Of a stretch of 64,000 nt of DNA, positions 20,970-32,789 are shown piece after piece. Under the pieces are notes generated by a model. The model had not been told where the DNA came from. It ran no database searches and worked only from the letters and a program-made list of their open reading frames with translations. Location: the NCBI GenBank assembly GCA_963969345.1, contig OZ017766.1, positions 992,001-1,056,000 of the forward strand. Reading direction: 5' to 3'. The position numbers and the translations under genes are program-made. Within the stretch, counting starts at the first letter, position 1. Every line of letters starts with the position of its first letter. This DNA is from Turbatrix aceti. Lineage: Eukaryota > Nematoda > Chromadorea > Rhabditida > Panagrolaimidae.

Positions 20970-23900
20970 TTTTTATTTCGTGCCTGCCAGAGCGTTCGTT
21001 CTGATTTTTTAACAGGGTAGCCAGGATATCCCAAAATCTTAGGCTTGCATCCCTAAGGCAATTTTTATTTTTCATCAACACCCGCAAAAAAAGATCGTAA
21101 ATTTAAAAATCACGAATTATGGTGGCTGTCTGCTCTTTTATCTCCTCTTTTTTAGTCTAACGAGAACGAATGAACAAATAAAACTAACGTTGGCGTGTCC
21201 TCTGAACAAAACTAGGCTGTGTTTTTTCCACTTGCTCTCTCTTCTCTCTCGTAAACCTATAAAAAAGGGGGAGAAAATTTCTAGGCTACGGCATAAAAAA
21301 TTACGTAGGAGATGACAAGTGTGTTAATTTTTTAACGACACATTTTTTATGCGTTACACGATGTGACAACCAAATAAACTGGAAAAAAACTGTTTTTTCA
21401 TCATTAGATACACTCAGGAAAAAAGTGGCATTCAAAAAATGCTGACTGTTTGACGTCTCGCAACGAAAAATGTTTGATAACCGCTGTTATTTAAATTCAA
21501 ATAATCAGAGAAACTTTTACAACAAAAATGTGGTTCCTTTGTGGCTTTTTTGTTTTCAATTAGTTTAATTTGTTCGATGGCAATGAAGAATAATTCGTTC
21601 CTAGTTAATTTGCACTGATCTTTTCTGCGGGCGCATACACGTTTACGCTTTGTTCTATTAAATCTCACAACCCCAAAAAAATGAGAACACTATTCTTCGG
21701 GATTGACAACGAGAGAGGGGAGGGGGATCGAATGGATTGAATGAAACGAAACCCCCGGGGAGCAGTGAACAGGTACATGAAGGATTGTAGTCTGCCTGTT
21801 CTGTGCATAGTCCAAAGCCTTCGTCTGTGGTGAGCCATGGCGGAAAGGACATAGGAGACGCGTGTGTACATTTTTCACCAAAATGCAGGACACCGCGCTG
21901 GCCCTGACCTCGATCAGCCCTCGTAGCAGCCGCGCGCGTGTGCGCGGTCGTCGTCCGTCTGCCAGCCGACTGCCTGTCCCGTGTCGGTTCGGTCGCGGCC
22001 TTGCTTGCCGGTAGTCTTTCTCTTCCTCCCTCCTCTTCTCCGTGCAATGAGGTCATCAAATTGCCCCTTGCACGGTTCTCTTGTTCACTTTCTCTCTCTG
22101 TGCTCTCTGATTTCACTGCCCCTTCGCATCCTGCTTGGCCGCCGGACTGGGGCGCCTCGCGGTAAAGAGGCGAGAAGAGAACGATCGCTAGCCGGGGCAC
22201 GCAGGCTGTCTGTGCCCCCCCTCCCCTCCTTGCCTTCTAAAATTTGTACAAATCACTCCCTTCTTTGTCTGACCCTTTATGTTTCACTTTATTTTTATGT
22301 TTATTTTTATTCAACGGTGGTATTTTATGCACCGCGGTGGTTGCTGCTTCCAGGGGTCCTCAAAGGCATAGCAATTTGAAATTACAATTGCGCGCAATTG
22401 CGATTGCTCTTTGCCTTTCTTTCAAAACAAACAGCCCGGTCAAAACGAAAAAAAATCGCATTTTTGAACAAGTTTAAATATTTGTTCTTAACTCTTTTTC
22501 GCTCAAGAGCAAAAAAGTAGTTTACAACAGCGCTTACTCGGCTTGATAGAATTGCATGTAGTGTAGTCTTGGCGAGATTAGGCCTCACAGGAACAACGAG
22601 GCAACAATATTGCTAATGAATGTTTGCTTTCAAGAGTCTCACCACGATAGTTTTTGTTTTTTTGGGGCTCGAAGTCTCTTTTTGTTTTCGACACGAAACC
22701 CTGCAACTCCCCGCATATCACCGTTTCTGGAGGCGAAACGTTTTGTTTTTGTTTTTGAGTTGTTCATCGAAAATCTGATCGCAAACATGTTTTCCCTGTT
22801 TTTGTGGCCAGTTTCCTAATGATTGTCACGGGATTTTGCACTTTTTTTCTGCCTTACGACCAATTTATCTCGTTTCGCTCTGCCTCTCCGGCAGGTGTTT
22901 TTTCTATCATTCTTCCTTGACGATAGGCACTGTGATCATCACAGTGTGATGTGATGTGACACTGCAAATTTATTCACGTGGACTAAAGTGATTATTTTTC
23001 TGCCTTTGATGTCTTTCATCATGATTTTTGAAAATTCTATTGTAAGTTTTTTTTTGAAAGCGGATTATACGGGGTTTTTTCTTCCTAGCACTGTTTAAAA
23101 AATCACAGAATTTTTGATGAGTAAAACATTTTTTGTGTAAAAAATTATGTTTTTGCTCCATAACGGAATCGGAGGTTGTTAAATTTCAATTGCCGACGGG
23201 GGACACGACCGATTTCTGTTCGCGTTCACTCTCGCGCAAAAATCAGTGGATAAGATGGGGTAAGTGCCTGGCTACGTGTTGCACGGTCTACTATACCCAG
23301 GCAGGCGACCAATTCATCGACTCCTGTCAGCAGCGCGACACGCGAGGGTCGTCGTCGGTCGATGAGACCGACACCGGGTTGCACCGACGGGGAAGCAAGC
23401 GTAGGGCACAGGGCAGCGGCTGGCCAGACCAGCGGTCGAGGACGTCGCCTCAAAGAGCAGGAGGGGGAGGGGTTGGTCGAAGCAAGTGGGGACAGGGAGA
23501 GGAGAGTCCATAGACCACTTTTTTGTTCTCCCGCGCACCCGGCACAAGGGTCGCATCCGATGGATAGATGGCTGGCTGGTTGGAAGGGTTGACCTCTCGA
23601 ACACCCAGCTGGCTTGCGGGGGGCAGAAGTCTGGCTTCGATCGGTCGAGCAGTGAAAGAAAAATAACACAGCTTGTCAGCTTATGTGCCCTATGTGTACA
23701 CACGGGGTCATCGTCGTCGGGGTCGTTGTAGGGTCCAGCTTGCCATCACCACCACATGCATTTTTCATCGTAAATCCATTATTCATAACTCATCAAACAA
23801 TGAAAAAAGTGTAAAATGGTTCTATATTTTCCAGTCCGTTTTTTACAGCGTCCGAAATTGTCAAAAATAGAAAAAATGAAATTTTTGAGCATATTTTTTT

Positions 23901-24574
23901 AATTCCAAAAACTGTGGTGCATTTAAAATTAGGAACCACATCTGTGGTATCAACTGGAAACATTTTTTTCAAAATCCTAGATTTTTTTGCCTAAAACCAA
24001 AAATCAAAGGTTTTCTTTGTCCATCTTTTTGTTATCTGGTACAAAAAATTCACCTGATAACACAACTGTATTTAAAAAAAACAAAATTCTATCCAGTTTC
24101 CCGCGTCTTTGTTTACGAACACGTACCGTGTCACCTTCGTTCTCCGAACACCGTTGACACCTTATCACCTGCCTTCGTGCTTATCACCTAGCCGTCGACG
24201 CCGACGTTGACCGCTTGTCTCTCTTCTTTTTGGGGCCAGGCACCACCATGCGATTCACCCCCTGTCTCTCTCGCTCTCCGGCCAGCCTTGTAGCCTTCCC
24301 TCCCCTCGCGTGAATCACTTTAAACGTTGCCTCGTCCGTTCACATTTATTTCCCCGTGTTTATTCATTTAGCTAGCCAAGCGGCCAGGTTTGCCTGTATT
24401 ATTTGCTAACATCTCGGTGGTGGCTATTTGGTCTCGTCGCGCTGTGCAAGTTATAAGGTTGCACGTCATCAAGCCCATATTTTTCAGCGATCTTTTCAAA
24501 GCTTGCTGCCCCCTCCTTTTTTGGCCGTCTCGCTGCCCTCCAGAGCTTTCCACTCGTCGTCTTCTCCTGCCACC
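20970..24574. other. Intergenic, 3.6 kb, with two GC-rich blocks
   Basis: No exon with family features was found. GC-rich blocks at about 21.7-22.2 kb and 23.25-23.75 kb have several overlapping open frames on both strands. This is expected from composition, and none shows conserved motifs. A palindrome CACTGTGATCATCACAGTG lies near 22929-22947. The last 400 bases before the next gene are pyrimidine-rich and are probably its promoter and 5' UTR. Confidence 0.4.
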
Positions 24575-25471
24575 ATGATTGCGGATACCGGCGACAGGCT
24601 CGCTACCATCCAGCAGAAAATTCAGACCATTCAAGACCGACTTGAAGCGAATCGACTCTGCCCCGACGAAGACGATGAAGCTGGCTGCTGTGGGGTCTCA
24701 ACGCAGGCGTGGAGGTCTTACCTCAGCCGTCAGGTCTTCTACGCGCACTGCGCCAAGGTGGTGGCTCTCTGCGTTGTGGCCCTCGCTCACCTGGTCTACA
24801 TGCAGCCGTTTTTGACGTCTTACTCCGCTCTCGAGGACTACAACCAGCGCATTCTCCAGATGTACCCTCACCATCTCGTCACCGCTCACGGCATCGGCAC
24901 CCGAGAGATACAACACCTCATCGAATACCTGTACGACTACCGTAAGAACATGTGGCTTACTGTAGGGGCCATGTGCATTGCGCTCTCGACGACGTGTTTT
25001 TTCCTCTTCATGGCGCCGATTACGGTAGTCCGACGACTCGTGCTCAATTTCATGCGGGTGATTGACTTTGTCGCTTACCTGTCGATCTCGCTGTTCCTTG
25101 CTGCGAGGATTGAGGTTGCCGATCGCGTGTCCAGCGATCTCCAGCGTGCCCTAGAGGTCAGTCACCGGATTACGTCTGCAGACCGCCTCATGAATACCCT
25201 CTTCTGCTCCATTCACTACCGCGACCGACTGCCCTTTTGCTCGACCATCATTGTGGATAGCATCTTCCCGGTAACTCTCCTCAAATATCTCCTCATCTTG
25301 GTCGTGCTTACGGCAGCCTACATCGCCCTTGCCTACCTCATCGAATACTGCATTCGTCACTGGTTCCCCCCTACCCATCCTCTCAAGTGTCTTTCTACCT
25401 GTATCCACGACAAACGGCACTACATCCCAGTCTGTCTTCCCCCCAAGAACCCCTTAGTTCTTGACGCCTAG
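24575..25471 (+). CDS. Four-TM membrane protein of unknown function
   Basis: Single exon, 298 residues, with a strong start context (GCCACCATGA) and G/C-ending codons throughout, so it is very probably real. Residues 8-25 form a short amphipathic, heptad-like helix, followed by an acidic patch and CC. TM segments lie at about 58-77, 127-152, 156-178 and 235-262, with charged loops between them. A cysteine-containing tail near the C-terminus (LKCLSTCIHDK) ends in LVLDA. I do not recognise the family. The topology is compatible with a small pore, a tetraspan or an organelle membrane protein, but the tetraspanin CCG motif in the large loop is absent. An in-frame region upstream has no ATG. Confidence 0.75.
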   Translation: MIADTGDRLATIQQKIQTIQDRLEANRLCPDEDDEAGCCGVSTQAWRSYLSRQVFYAHCAKVVALCVVALAHLVYMQPFLTSYSALEDYNQRILQMYPHHLVTAHGIGTREIQHLIEYLYDYRKNMWLTVGAMCIALSTTCFFLFMAPITVVRRLVLNFMRVIDFVAYLSISLFLAARIEVADRVSSDLQRALEVSHRITSADRLMNTLFCSIHYRDRLPFCSTIIVDSIFPVTLLKYLLILVVLTAAYIALAYLIEYCIRHWFPPTHPLKCLSTCIHDKRHYIPVCLPPKNPLVLDA

Positions 25472-26499
25472 CCAGGTACTGTATTTTACCCGACTTTTGA
25501 GTGAAGCATTTTTTGATCCTTGCACGAAATTTCATTTTTAAACAAGTCATGGGGATCATATTTTTTTCCGGACAGGTCGGTCGGTTGCTGCGCTACCTGC
25601 CAATCATCCTTTAGATCCCAAAATGTCGCTAAATGTATGTCAAAAGATGCTAATGCGTGTCTGTTCTTTAAAAATCGTGTAATAATATTTTTGGCACCCC
25701 GCGGGGTTTCATCTTCGTCCTTTCAGTTGACCGTGTTAGATAGGTTGTATTTTTATCGTGGAAGAGAGAAAGATGGAAGTCTAAATCCGTTGCATGCACA
25801 CGATTCTCTGATCCCCTATCTCTTGCGGATTTCTTTCATTCTGTATTCCACAGCCCGGACAACACAGTGCATTCAACCGGATGGCGTCGCTGTCTCATCG
25901 CGTTCTTTCCATGCTTGTCCTTTCTTGGTCACGCACTCCCAAATAAACCGTTATTTTTATTTAAAAGATGCAATTGTCACCGTTTCTACAATTACGCTTC
26001 CTTCTTTCCCCTTCGGCAAGCATCTTTTCCTATCAATTTCTTGCCTTGTAAATACGGTCTTTCTGCTTTTCTCGAAAAATGAGTTCGAAAAGTCGTTTCA
26101 AATTATTTAAAAAATCACTACGATCCCGGATTATTTTTAGGTTTCCCCGTATTGGGCTGATCCTAGCTGCGTTTTTTTGTGGAGCAGGATGCACCGCCCC
26201 TACCCCGGATAAATACCGATTCGTGTCATTCATACATTGTGCATTGCTTTCGTAGAGTTTGAACTGAAGTGTATCCTACTATACCTTTCTCTCATCGTTT
26301 TCTTTCTTTTTGTTTCCCAGTCAGGTGTTTTTTTGTTTTTTTACTTCTTTCAATGCTGTTAATAAAACCAGCAAATTGATAATTGAAAAAAAGAGTATTA
26401 TATGTACAGAAATTTAATGTATATTTACTCCAAGCATACCAACTAACCCGCATCCAAGCAACAAACTGTATGTCACATTTTATTCTACCCCGATGAGTA
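25472..26499. other. Intergenic between convergent genes
   Basis: Contains the 3' flank of the four-TM gene (+) and of the aquaglyceroporin (-). On the minus strand an AATAAA (TTTATT at 26478-26483) lies 17 nt past the aquaporin stop. No other feature seen. Confidence 0.45.
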
Positions 26500-27512
26500 T
26501 CAGTTATTCAGTGGTTTGTCCTTGGTGCTGTTAGTGACGACGACGACGACTTCTTGCTGAGCTGGGTGGTCGTCAGAAGATTCAGACGGTTTTGAGTTTT
26601 TTTCTGTATTCTCATCCGGTTCTGGATCACGAAATTCTTCAATCCACGCGCCGACGAAAAAGTGGTAGCACCAGGCAAAGACGGTTGTACCGATCATAGG
26701 GGCGAAGATAGGTACCAGCCAATAGTGAGAGTTAGGGTAGGTGAAGGCCTTTGTTCCGTAAACAGCGAGCACAAAGAGCCGAGGACCAAAGTCGCGGGCC
26801 GGGTTAATAGGGTAGCCAAGATTTGTGCCGATGCACGTGCCGATGAGCATCACGACAAAGCCAAACATGAGCTGGTGCATGTGGGCCGGAACGCGGTTGC
26901 GCTTATCGAGAACGGCCGCAACAAACATCCCGAGAAAGCCTGTGCCGACGAACTGGTCAAGAAAAGCGCCGGTAGTACTGAGGTACTCCGGGGGAAATGT
27001 AGAAAAAATGCCTGCGGTTTTAAGCGGGCCATCAACAGTGCGTATGCCGCCGTCGTAGTGGTTCAAGAGATCGTAGTAGAGGCAGAAGGTCGCCGCAGCT
27101 CCCAAAAAGGCCCCCATGACCTGAGCTATGATGTATAGGATCAGCGTGATGATATCGATGACGCCGAGAGTGAATAACATGACAGATACTGCCGGATTCA
27201 GATGACCTCCACTTGTCGAGGAGACAGAAAATGCGGCGAACGTGACGGCGAAGCCCCAGCCCAGATTGACGTTGATCCACTCATTTCTCTGAGAAAGGTC
27301 GGATTGGGCGTTGACAGACAGTCCGAGGAACTGAAAACGATATTAAACTCAGCAAATGGCAACTAAGATCCTACGAGAAGAACAAATGTTCCGAAGAATT
27401 CTCCCAGAACGCCGTAGAAAAGCTTCCGAGGCATGTGAATGGCATCTAGACAACTGTTGACACCTCGGCGCATGGCCGGGAATATACGGTCGGGGTATGC
27501 CATACCAGACAT
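26500..27512 (-). CDS. Aquaglyceroporin (MIP family channel)
   Basis: Membrane channel for water, glycerol and small solutes. Two exons (27512-27375 and 27330-26500) join in phase 0 to 322 residues. Exon 1 encodes a 35-residue cytosolic N-terminus and the start of TM1 (GVLGEFFGTFVLL). Exon 2 gives FLGLSVNAQS, then GGHLNPAVS with the first NPA box at 91-93, DQFVGTGFLGMF, and NPARDFGPR with the second NPA at 222-224. The Asp after the second NPA-Arg and the enlarged extracellular loop (PLKTAGIFSTFPPEYLS) mark the glycerol-conducting branch. The C-terminal tail is acidic and serine-rich. The intron is 44 nt. An acceptor (TTTCTTTAG) shortly before the ATG may be a spliced-leader site. AATAAA lies 17 nt past the stop. 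Confidence 0.93.
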
Positions 27513-28121
27513 GACGGGAAGTCAATTCAGCAGCTGCTAAAGAAATAGGCCGTGCATTCAGTGGAAACGACATCAATGTCTATGCAGATTGGAACAAGGA
27601 ACAAGGACAGGGCAAAGCGGATTCTCTTTTCCCACTTGCACGTCACGTCCTCCACTCCGGCAGCGCACATCACAAGCATGATAATTTTTGTTTTACAGGC
27701 ACGTAGCGGCGTATTCACTCCACTGGAACATGGTGAAATGCAGAATTGACATTTTCATGCAATTTTTTAGAACCTGAAAAATGACGTAGATTTTTGTGTA
27801 GTTTTTTTTCATTTGTCAATTGTGCAGTTTTTTTAGCGTTCTTGAAGTTGAACGGAAAAAGATTTGGACGTGCCAGATTAAGAACTAACGAGTCAGTAAT
27901 TGCAACGAGATCCACCAGTTTTGTTTTCTCACACCATATTTCACCTGCCAGAAACATTTTTACCTTTTAAAGGAAAATTAGCTATACCCAAACAATTTTT
28001 CATAAACATCAAACGAAGAAAAATTGCACCTGCAAAAACAGATACATTCAGGGTGAGAGATAATATCTCAGTAAAACAATTTCAGTTTCTTGAGAGCAGT
28101 CGGTACTTGTTTTTTGTTGGC

Positions 28122-28447
28122 ATGATAGCTCCCGTTCACTGGTGGTACAATGCCGTCATGAGTCCCATCTCTCTGGCGCTCAACCTGTCGTTGTTGTGGT
28201 TCATAGTCAATCGAAGCATCCCCAGCATGAAGGGGCACAAGAAGGTGCTTTACTACGGCTGCATTCACGATATCATTACTTCCGTTTCCAATTGTATCAT
28301 TGTTTTTGTAAGTTATAAACACCTGATTGTTCGTTGGCAAACATAAACGAACATCAGAGACAAATTTTATAATTTTTTGGTTAGCGCAAGTCGATGTATG
28401 TGTTATACACATTTTTTACATCGATTGTGTTCCTAATAGTTGTATAA
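28122..28447 (+). pseudogene. Truncated chemoreceptor remnant (TM1-TM3 region)
   Basis: Exon 28122-28307 encodes a TM1-loop-TM2 unit (MSPISLALNLSLLWFIV, then NRSIPSMKGHKKVLYYGC and SNCIIVF), typical of nematode serpentine receptors. It ends at a GTAAGT donor. A possible second exon (28385-28447) after a TTTGGTTAG acceptor continues in frame with one more hydrophobic segment, then stops at TAA, giving only 82 residues. No DRY-like motif or later TMs follow in the next 500 bp. It is therefore either a decayed receptor or an incompletely resolved one. It is not close in sequence to the receptor at 4.7-7.0 kb. Confidence 0.4.
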
Positions 28448-29025
28448 ATTACTAAAAGTCTCAATGGTTGATAGTTTACTTGCAAAATTAATTTTGAGTA
28501 ACGTGGTCCTATCTTTTTGCACCACCCAAAAAATCAAGTTTGTGGCGTTTCGCCCATACAACGGCTATATTTTACCGGATTTACATCGCCAATAGGGTTT
28601 CCTGGACCGCTGAGTTCATTTCTGAAAGCGGATTTTGTCTACCGTATCAATAAAAGACCGTAATCTCCAATTTTAAGGTGGTTCTATCTTTATGCACCCC
28701 ACTGTAGGAGGTATGCATCCAATCTTTGTTGTTGATTTTATATGTGATGTTATAGGTTTTTTGATCGGGAATAAAGACCATCATGATAAGTCAAATTGCG
28801 TAGTCACCTCAGGTCACAACAAAAAGTATTGTTAAAATTGTTTTTGAGTACTGTGTTTGAATACTTCGAGTTTAACGTGTCACTTTCAATGTCAGAGATC
28901 ATGGGGGATAAAATTTATTACTTACAAAACAGATTATTACAATTTTTGCACGTCACATTATTATTAAATAATTCACCGGGGCTAACGCTACTGCGTCGTC
29001 ATCTGCTGGCTGTGCCGCAACAATC
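28448..29025. other. Intergenic, no feature recognised
   Basis: AT-rich. Contains two partly similar strings, GGTCCTATCTTTTTGCACC and GGTTCTATCTTTATGCACC, about 180 bp apart, suggesting a decayed short direct repeat. A TTTATT at about 28913 could be the minus-strand polyadenylation signal of the next gene. Confidence 0.35.
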
Positions 29026-31141
29026 CTACACCACGCCGTTGAGTATTCTCATGCGCCGCTTTTCACAAAGAGATTGCTCGTCCCGCAACTGCTCCACAAT
29101 CTCCGCAAACTTGGCGGCTTCCTTGCTGCGGTTGTCCAGCTCGCATTGTACGCTCTGGGGGCAGCAGAGGCGCAAGCGAGAGCACTGTTCTCCTATCTGT
29201 CGAACCCGATTGTAGCATTTTTCACCGTTGTCCTGAGATCGGTCCGATGAAGTGGGGTGCGTGATGAAAAGGTCTGCAAACAACTCGAGCAGACGGACCT
29301 GACGGCATTCCTTGACGACCGTAACAGACAGATCATTTACGGATGTGTTCGTCCGGATGCATTTAGCGTTTTCCTCGTCTACAAGGCTTCGAAGCATGAC
29401 TAGTTGCCGCTGTGAATCAGAATCCACGGAATCAAGGCAGCGATGCTTGACTGAGGAATCGGAGACGCGTGAATTCGACAAAAAGAGCGTTCGAAGACGG
29501 TAATCCGTGATGTTGTACAACTTGCTAGCCGGCATGTATCGCTCGTCGCAGATTTTGTATTGTTCCCGGACCACTGATTCGCATTCCAGAAATCGGTCAC
29601 AAAATAGTCCGCCGATGGCTTCGGAAGCAGGAGAATTATCAAGTGGTGGTGTTCTTGTGATGGCTTTTCTACCGTTGTTGAAGAACTTATTCTTCGTTGA
29701 AGCCTTTTTAGTCGTTGATTTTGGCTTGGTCGTCGTGACAACGGCAATGGTGGTTGCTGAAGGTGCGGTCAGCGGCGCAATTGTCGTGAATCCAGGAAAC
29801 AGTAGATGCACTAGGTCATTGAATACCTTGTCTGCGGGCGCAATGGTTGGTATCAAGTCTCCAGACTGCGGCGCAGACGTCGTAGTCGGCGTAACTTCTT
29901 CTTCAATAAAGGAGTCATCCTCTACAAAATCATCCAAGGGATCACTGATCTGGGCATCCGACAGGATAGGCTTTCCCTCAATCGACGATATGCACTCTCC
30001 GACTCTCTTTGAAATACTACCCAGAGCATTGTCGTAGTTGTGAAGGGATTTGGTTTGGGTCTGGCAGCTAAATACTTTTTATAGTAAATTTGCCAACGCT
30101 CTCTTGAACCCTTACTTTTCAAACTGGGGACAACAGTCCTTAATAAGATCGCAGCGAATGAGCTGACTCTTGTACACATCGCGACATTCCTCATTTGTCT
30201 GGCCCCCGGTTACAGCAAAGCTAGAAGATATGATCTCCCGCTGGATGTTGATGCACGTGGATCGCTGACGAACGTCCAAATTGTAGGGTGTCTTGCGCGC
30301 GCAGTCAAAAGTCTCCTGCTCAATTTTGTAAAAATATGGTCGAATGTCACCTTCTACGGAATCAATCAGTTCTGAAATTTTTGGTGTTTTTCATATCGCA
30401 GATGAACCAAAATTTTCTAGCCCCGGTAGACTGCCAATTTTTACTTCCGACCCTGGTCATAAATTTGTCTTATAACTTCAAAAAAAACTCGTGGTATTTA
30501 GTTCGGGCCCTAATCGAAGCATAAACAAGGCAACGATACTTGACTCGGCCCAAATCGGACTCAGTTCAAGCCTGCGCCGCCCCAAAAATCGTTCTTGTAG
30601 TATTTTACAAGCAAAAAAAACTGCTGTTTTGTGACCTTGAAAAAGTGTGATGCACGAACGCTGATAAATCAGATACTACATCCATGAATGCATCCAGAAA
30701 ATTTTTTTGTCAACAACCAACCTTTTTCACATTTGTCATGGATTTCAACGACAAATTCCTTTGATAAGCCCTTAAAAACGTTGCTCTCGGCCAAGATCAT
30801 CTCCGTAAATCCGCCAACGCATTCTTCGAATTGTTGTCTTGCAGTTTGGCGGCATTCCGAGAGATTCTTACAAAACGTCTGTAATAAAAAAAAATAATGG
30901 GTTTTACGCAAATTGATGGGTTTTAATGGATTGTACACCCATAAAAAATGTTTTAAAGGTGTTGGATAATTTACGAGACAAAATAAAAAATTTAAAGAGA
31001 CAATGAATGAAGTGATACACAGAAGAGACAAAAAAAGGAACAAACCTGTTGTTGCTCGCTTCGATTAGGACGAGAACTTGTCAGGAACGGAAGCGCAACA
31101 AAACTAGCGGCAAGAAGAAGACTAGAATTCAGTAATCTCAT
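29026..31141 (-). CDS. Secreted cysteine-rich protein with two related modules
   Basis: Four exons (31141-31046, 30878-30722, 30371-30116, 30067-29026) splice in frame to 516 residues. Exon 1 is a signal peptide (MRLLNSSLLLAASFVALP). Module 1 (about 35-200) starts CKNLSEC and carries CCPQFENC. Module 2 (about 326-516) starts CDRFLEC and carries CCPQSVQC. The matching opening CxxxxxC and the CCPQ..xC element indicate an internal duplication. Between them lies a Thr/Pro/Ser-rich linker (about 225-320) rich in TTT and TTKKAS, probably O-glycosylated. The spacing of cysteines is reminiscent of nematode secreted families such as DUF19, but I cannot assign a family. Introns are 48, 350 and 167 nt. 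An extracellular structural or cuticle/egg-coat role is possible but not shown. Confidence 0.8.
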
Positions 31142-32789
31142 GTTTGGCTAGTGCTTGAGTCACTGAATAAAGGGGATATTAGTGCTTCGTGGAATTATAT
31201 CTCCTGTATACCGTGGACGACAAATTTTTACTCCGAGCACGCACATTATATGCATCCTCAGCGATTGGGTCAGGATGACCCAAATTTACACGCGAAGATC
31301 TGGGAAGGTTATCCGCATAGACATCCCCTTGCGCGCGTACCTGTGTCTATCACCACCGTCTCAGGTCATTATCACCAACACCCTCCTCCTTTAAAGTGAA
31401 ACACAATTTTTCTTTTGAACAAGGGAAATAAATTTTGTTATAATAGTTCTCGACTGTCTTTGTTTTCCTTTTCTGTGCCGTTTCGCCTTTTTCTCGAGAC
31501 AATGTAGTTATGTAGGCATTGAAATCCAATCGCGGATACCACATGAAAAAGGGATATCATATCCTTAATGTCACATCAGTGCAAGAGCAGAATCAGTGAA
31601 ATCTTTCTGACATTTTACTCCTAGAGAAATGAGTGACAGTTGGATATAATGGATATGAAGACGAGATGGAAATTTATTAATCTCTACCTGTATTGAGAGC
31701 AAAATGACGACTTGAGCAAGTTTAAGTTAGAATCTTCATTTTACAACAATTTTAGAGATGTCGAGACAACAAAGCGTAGAGTATTAACTGCCATAACAAA
31801 AAAAGTTACAAGACTTTTCAATTAAAACAAGCCGAGTAAAAAATATGTGATCCTAAAAGTGCTGAAGCAACTCAAAGAAGTATTTATTTATTTACTTCAC
31901 CATACCTTAGTGGTTAGTTATGACCAGATGGACCAGATGATAGGAAGCACAAATGATGTCCCTGTAGGCGTACAAAGAAGTATTATCAGTGTTTAGTTAA
32001 TGCCATGGCAGAGAAGTGCACACGATCGCAAAAAATCTTTCATTTCAAAACGGAAAAGTGTTTCTTCCGTAAAAACAAATTGCTAACACTCATATGCTTC
32101 GATATGAGCAAGCATATGAGTTAAAATCGCTGGTTTTGCTTGAAACAGGTAAGCCGTAAGCTGACTAGTCAATTAGTACTGTATAGTATCGGTTTAAGAT
32201 AACCATGACAAGTCAATCGAATCGAGACATTTTCGCCTACGTGGACATCATTTGTGCCTGGTCTAATGATAACTAACCACTGAGTAATAGTGAAATCGAT
32301 AAAAACAAATAAACGACAAGTCAAACAAAAACAAAAATTTTTTTAGAGCAGATCCAGATGCTTCAACAATCGAAGTGTGTAATTTATGGAAAGCAACATT
32401 CAGGGCTTTCAGAATAAATCATGCAGCGATTGAACTGTGCTTTGAAGTTCTTAATGGCAAAAGTAATGATTAAACTGGCGTAAATTTGATTACTTTCTAA
32501 CCAAAATTTCATCATTTGATTAAATTTCACCGTTTATTCTACAGTATCCCTCCTAAGTTGTACTATTTACGAAACGAGGGCACTTACAGACAACTTGGGT
32601 GTGGATGTTGCTTTTTTTTAATACATTCAATAATTTATTGCATCTTCCGTACACAAGTCTGTATCACAGGTATGAATATCCGGCGTCCACTGCAGCATAG
32701 TTGATATTAGTCGTTGATTTGTACAAAAATAGTCAGATTTCAGCGCTGCGCGAGGATAACATCCCGTTGATCAGTTATCAATCACGCTG
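31142..32789. other. Intergenic with a long imperfect palindrome
   Basis: Apart from the palindrome listed separately, no gene or exon was found. A GCATATAATG-like string on the minus strand near 31.24 kb could be a core promoter of the cysteine-rich gene; this is weak. Confidence 0.35.
31875..32325. repeat. Long imperfect palindrome centred near 32105
   Basis: The left arm (about 31875-31975) contains TTAGTGGTTAGTTAT and GCACAAATGATGTCC. The right arm (about 32230-32325) carries their complements, GGACATCATTTGTGC and ATAACTAACCACTGA. At the exact centre is a perfect 12-bp stem (ACTCATATGCTT with AAGCATATGAGT, loop CGATATGAGC). The intermediate part is diverged. It probably is an old foldback transposable element; no target duplication was identified. 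Confidence 0.6.

Noticed and set aside
21658..22200. Long overlapping frames in GC-rich sequence at 21.7-22.2 kb
   Set aside because: Frames are open on both strands because of composition, with no start context, splice sites or domain features.
23226..23731. Several overlapping frames at 23.2-23.7 kb
   Set aside because: The same composition effect; low-complexity Ser/Pro/Arg translations without motifs.
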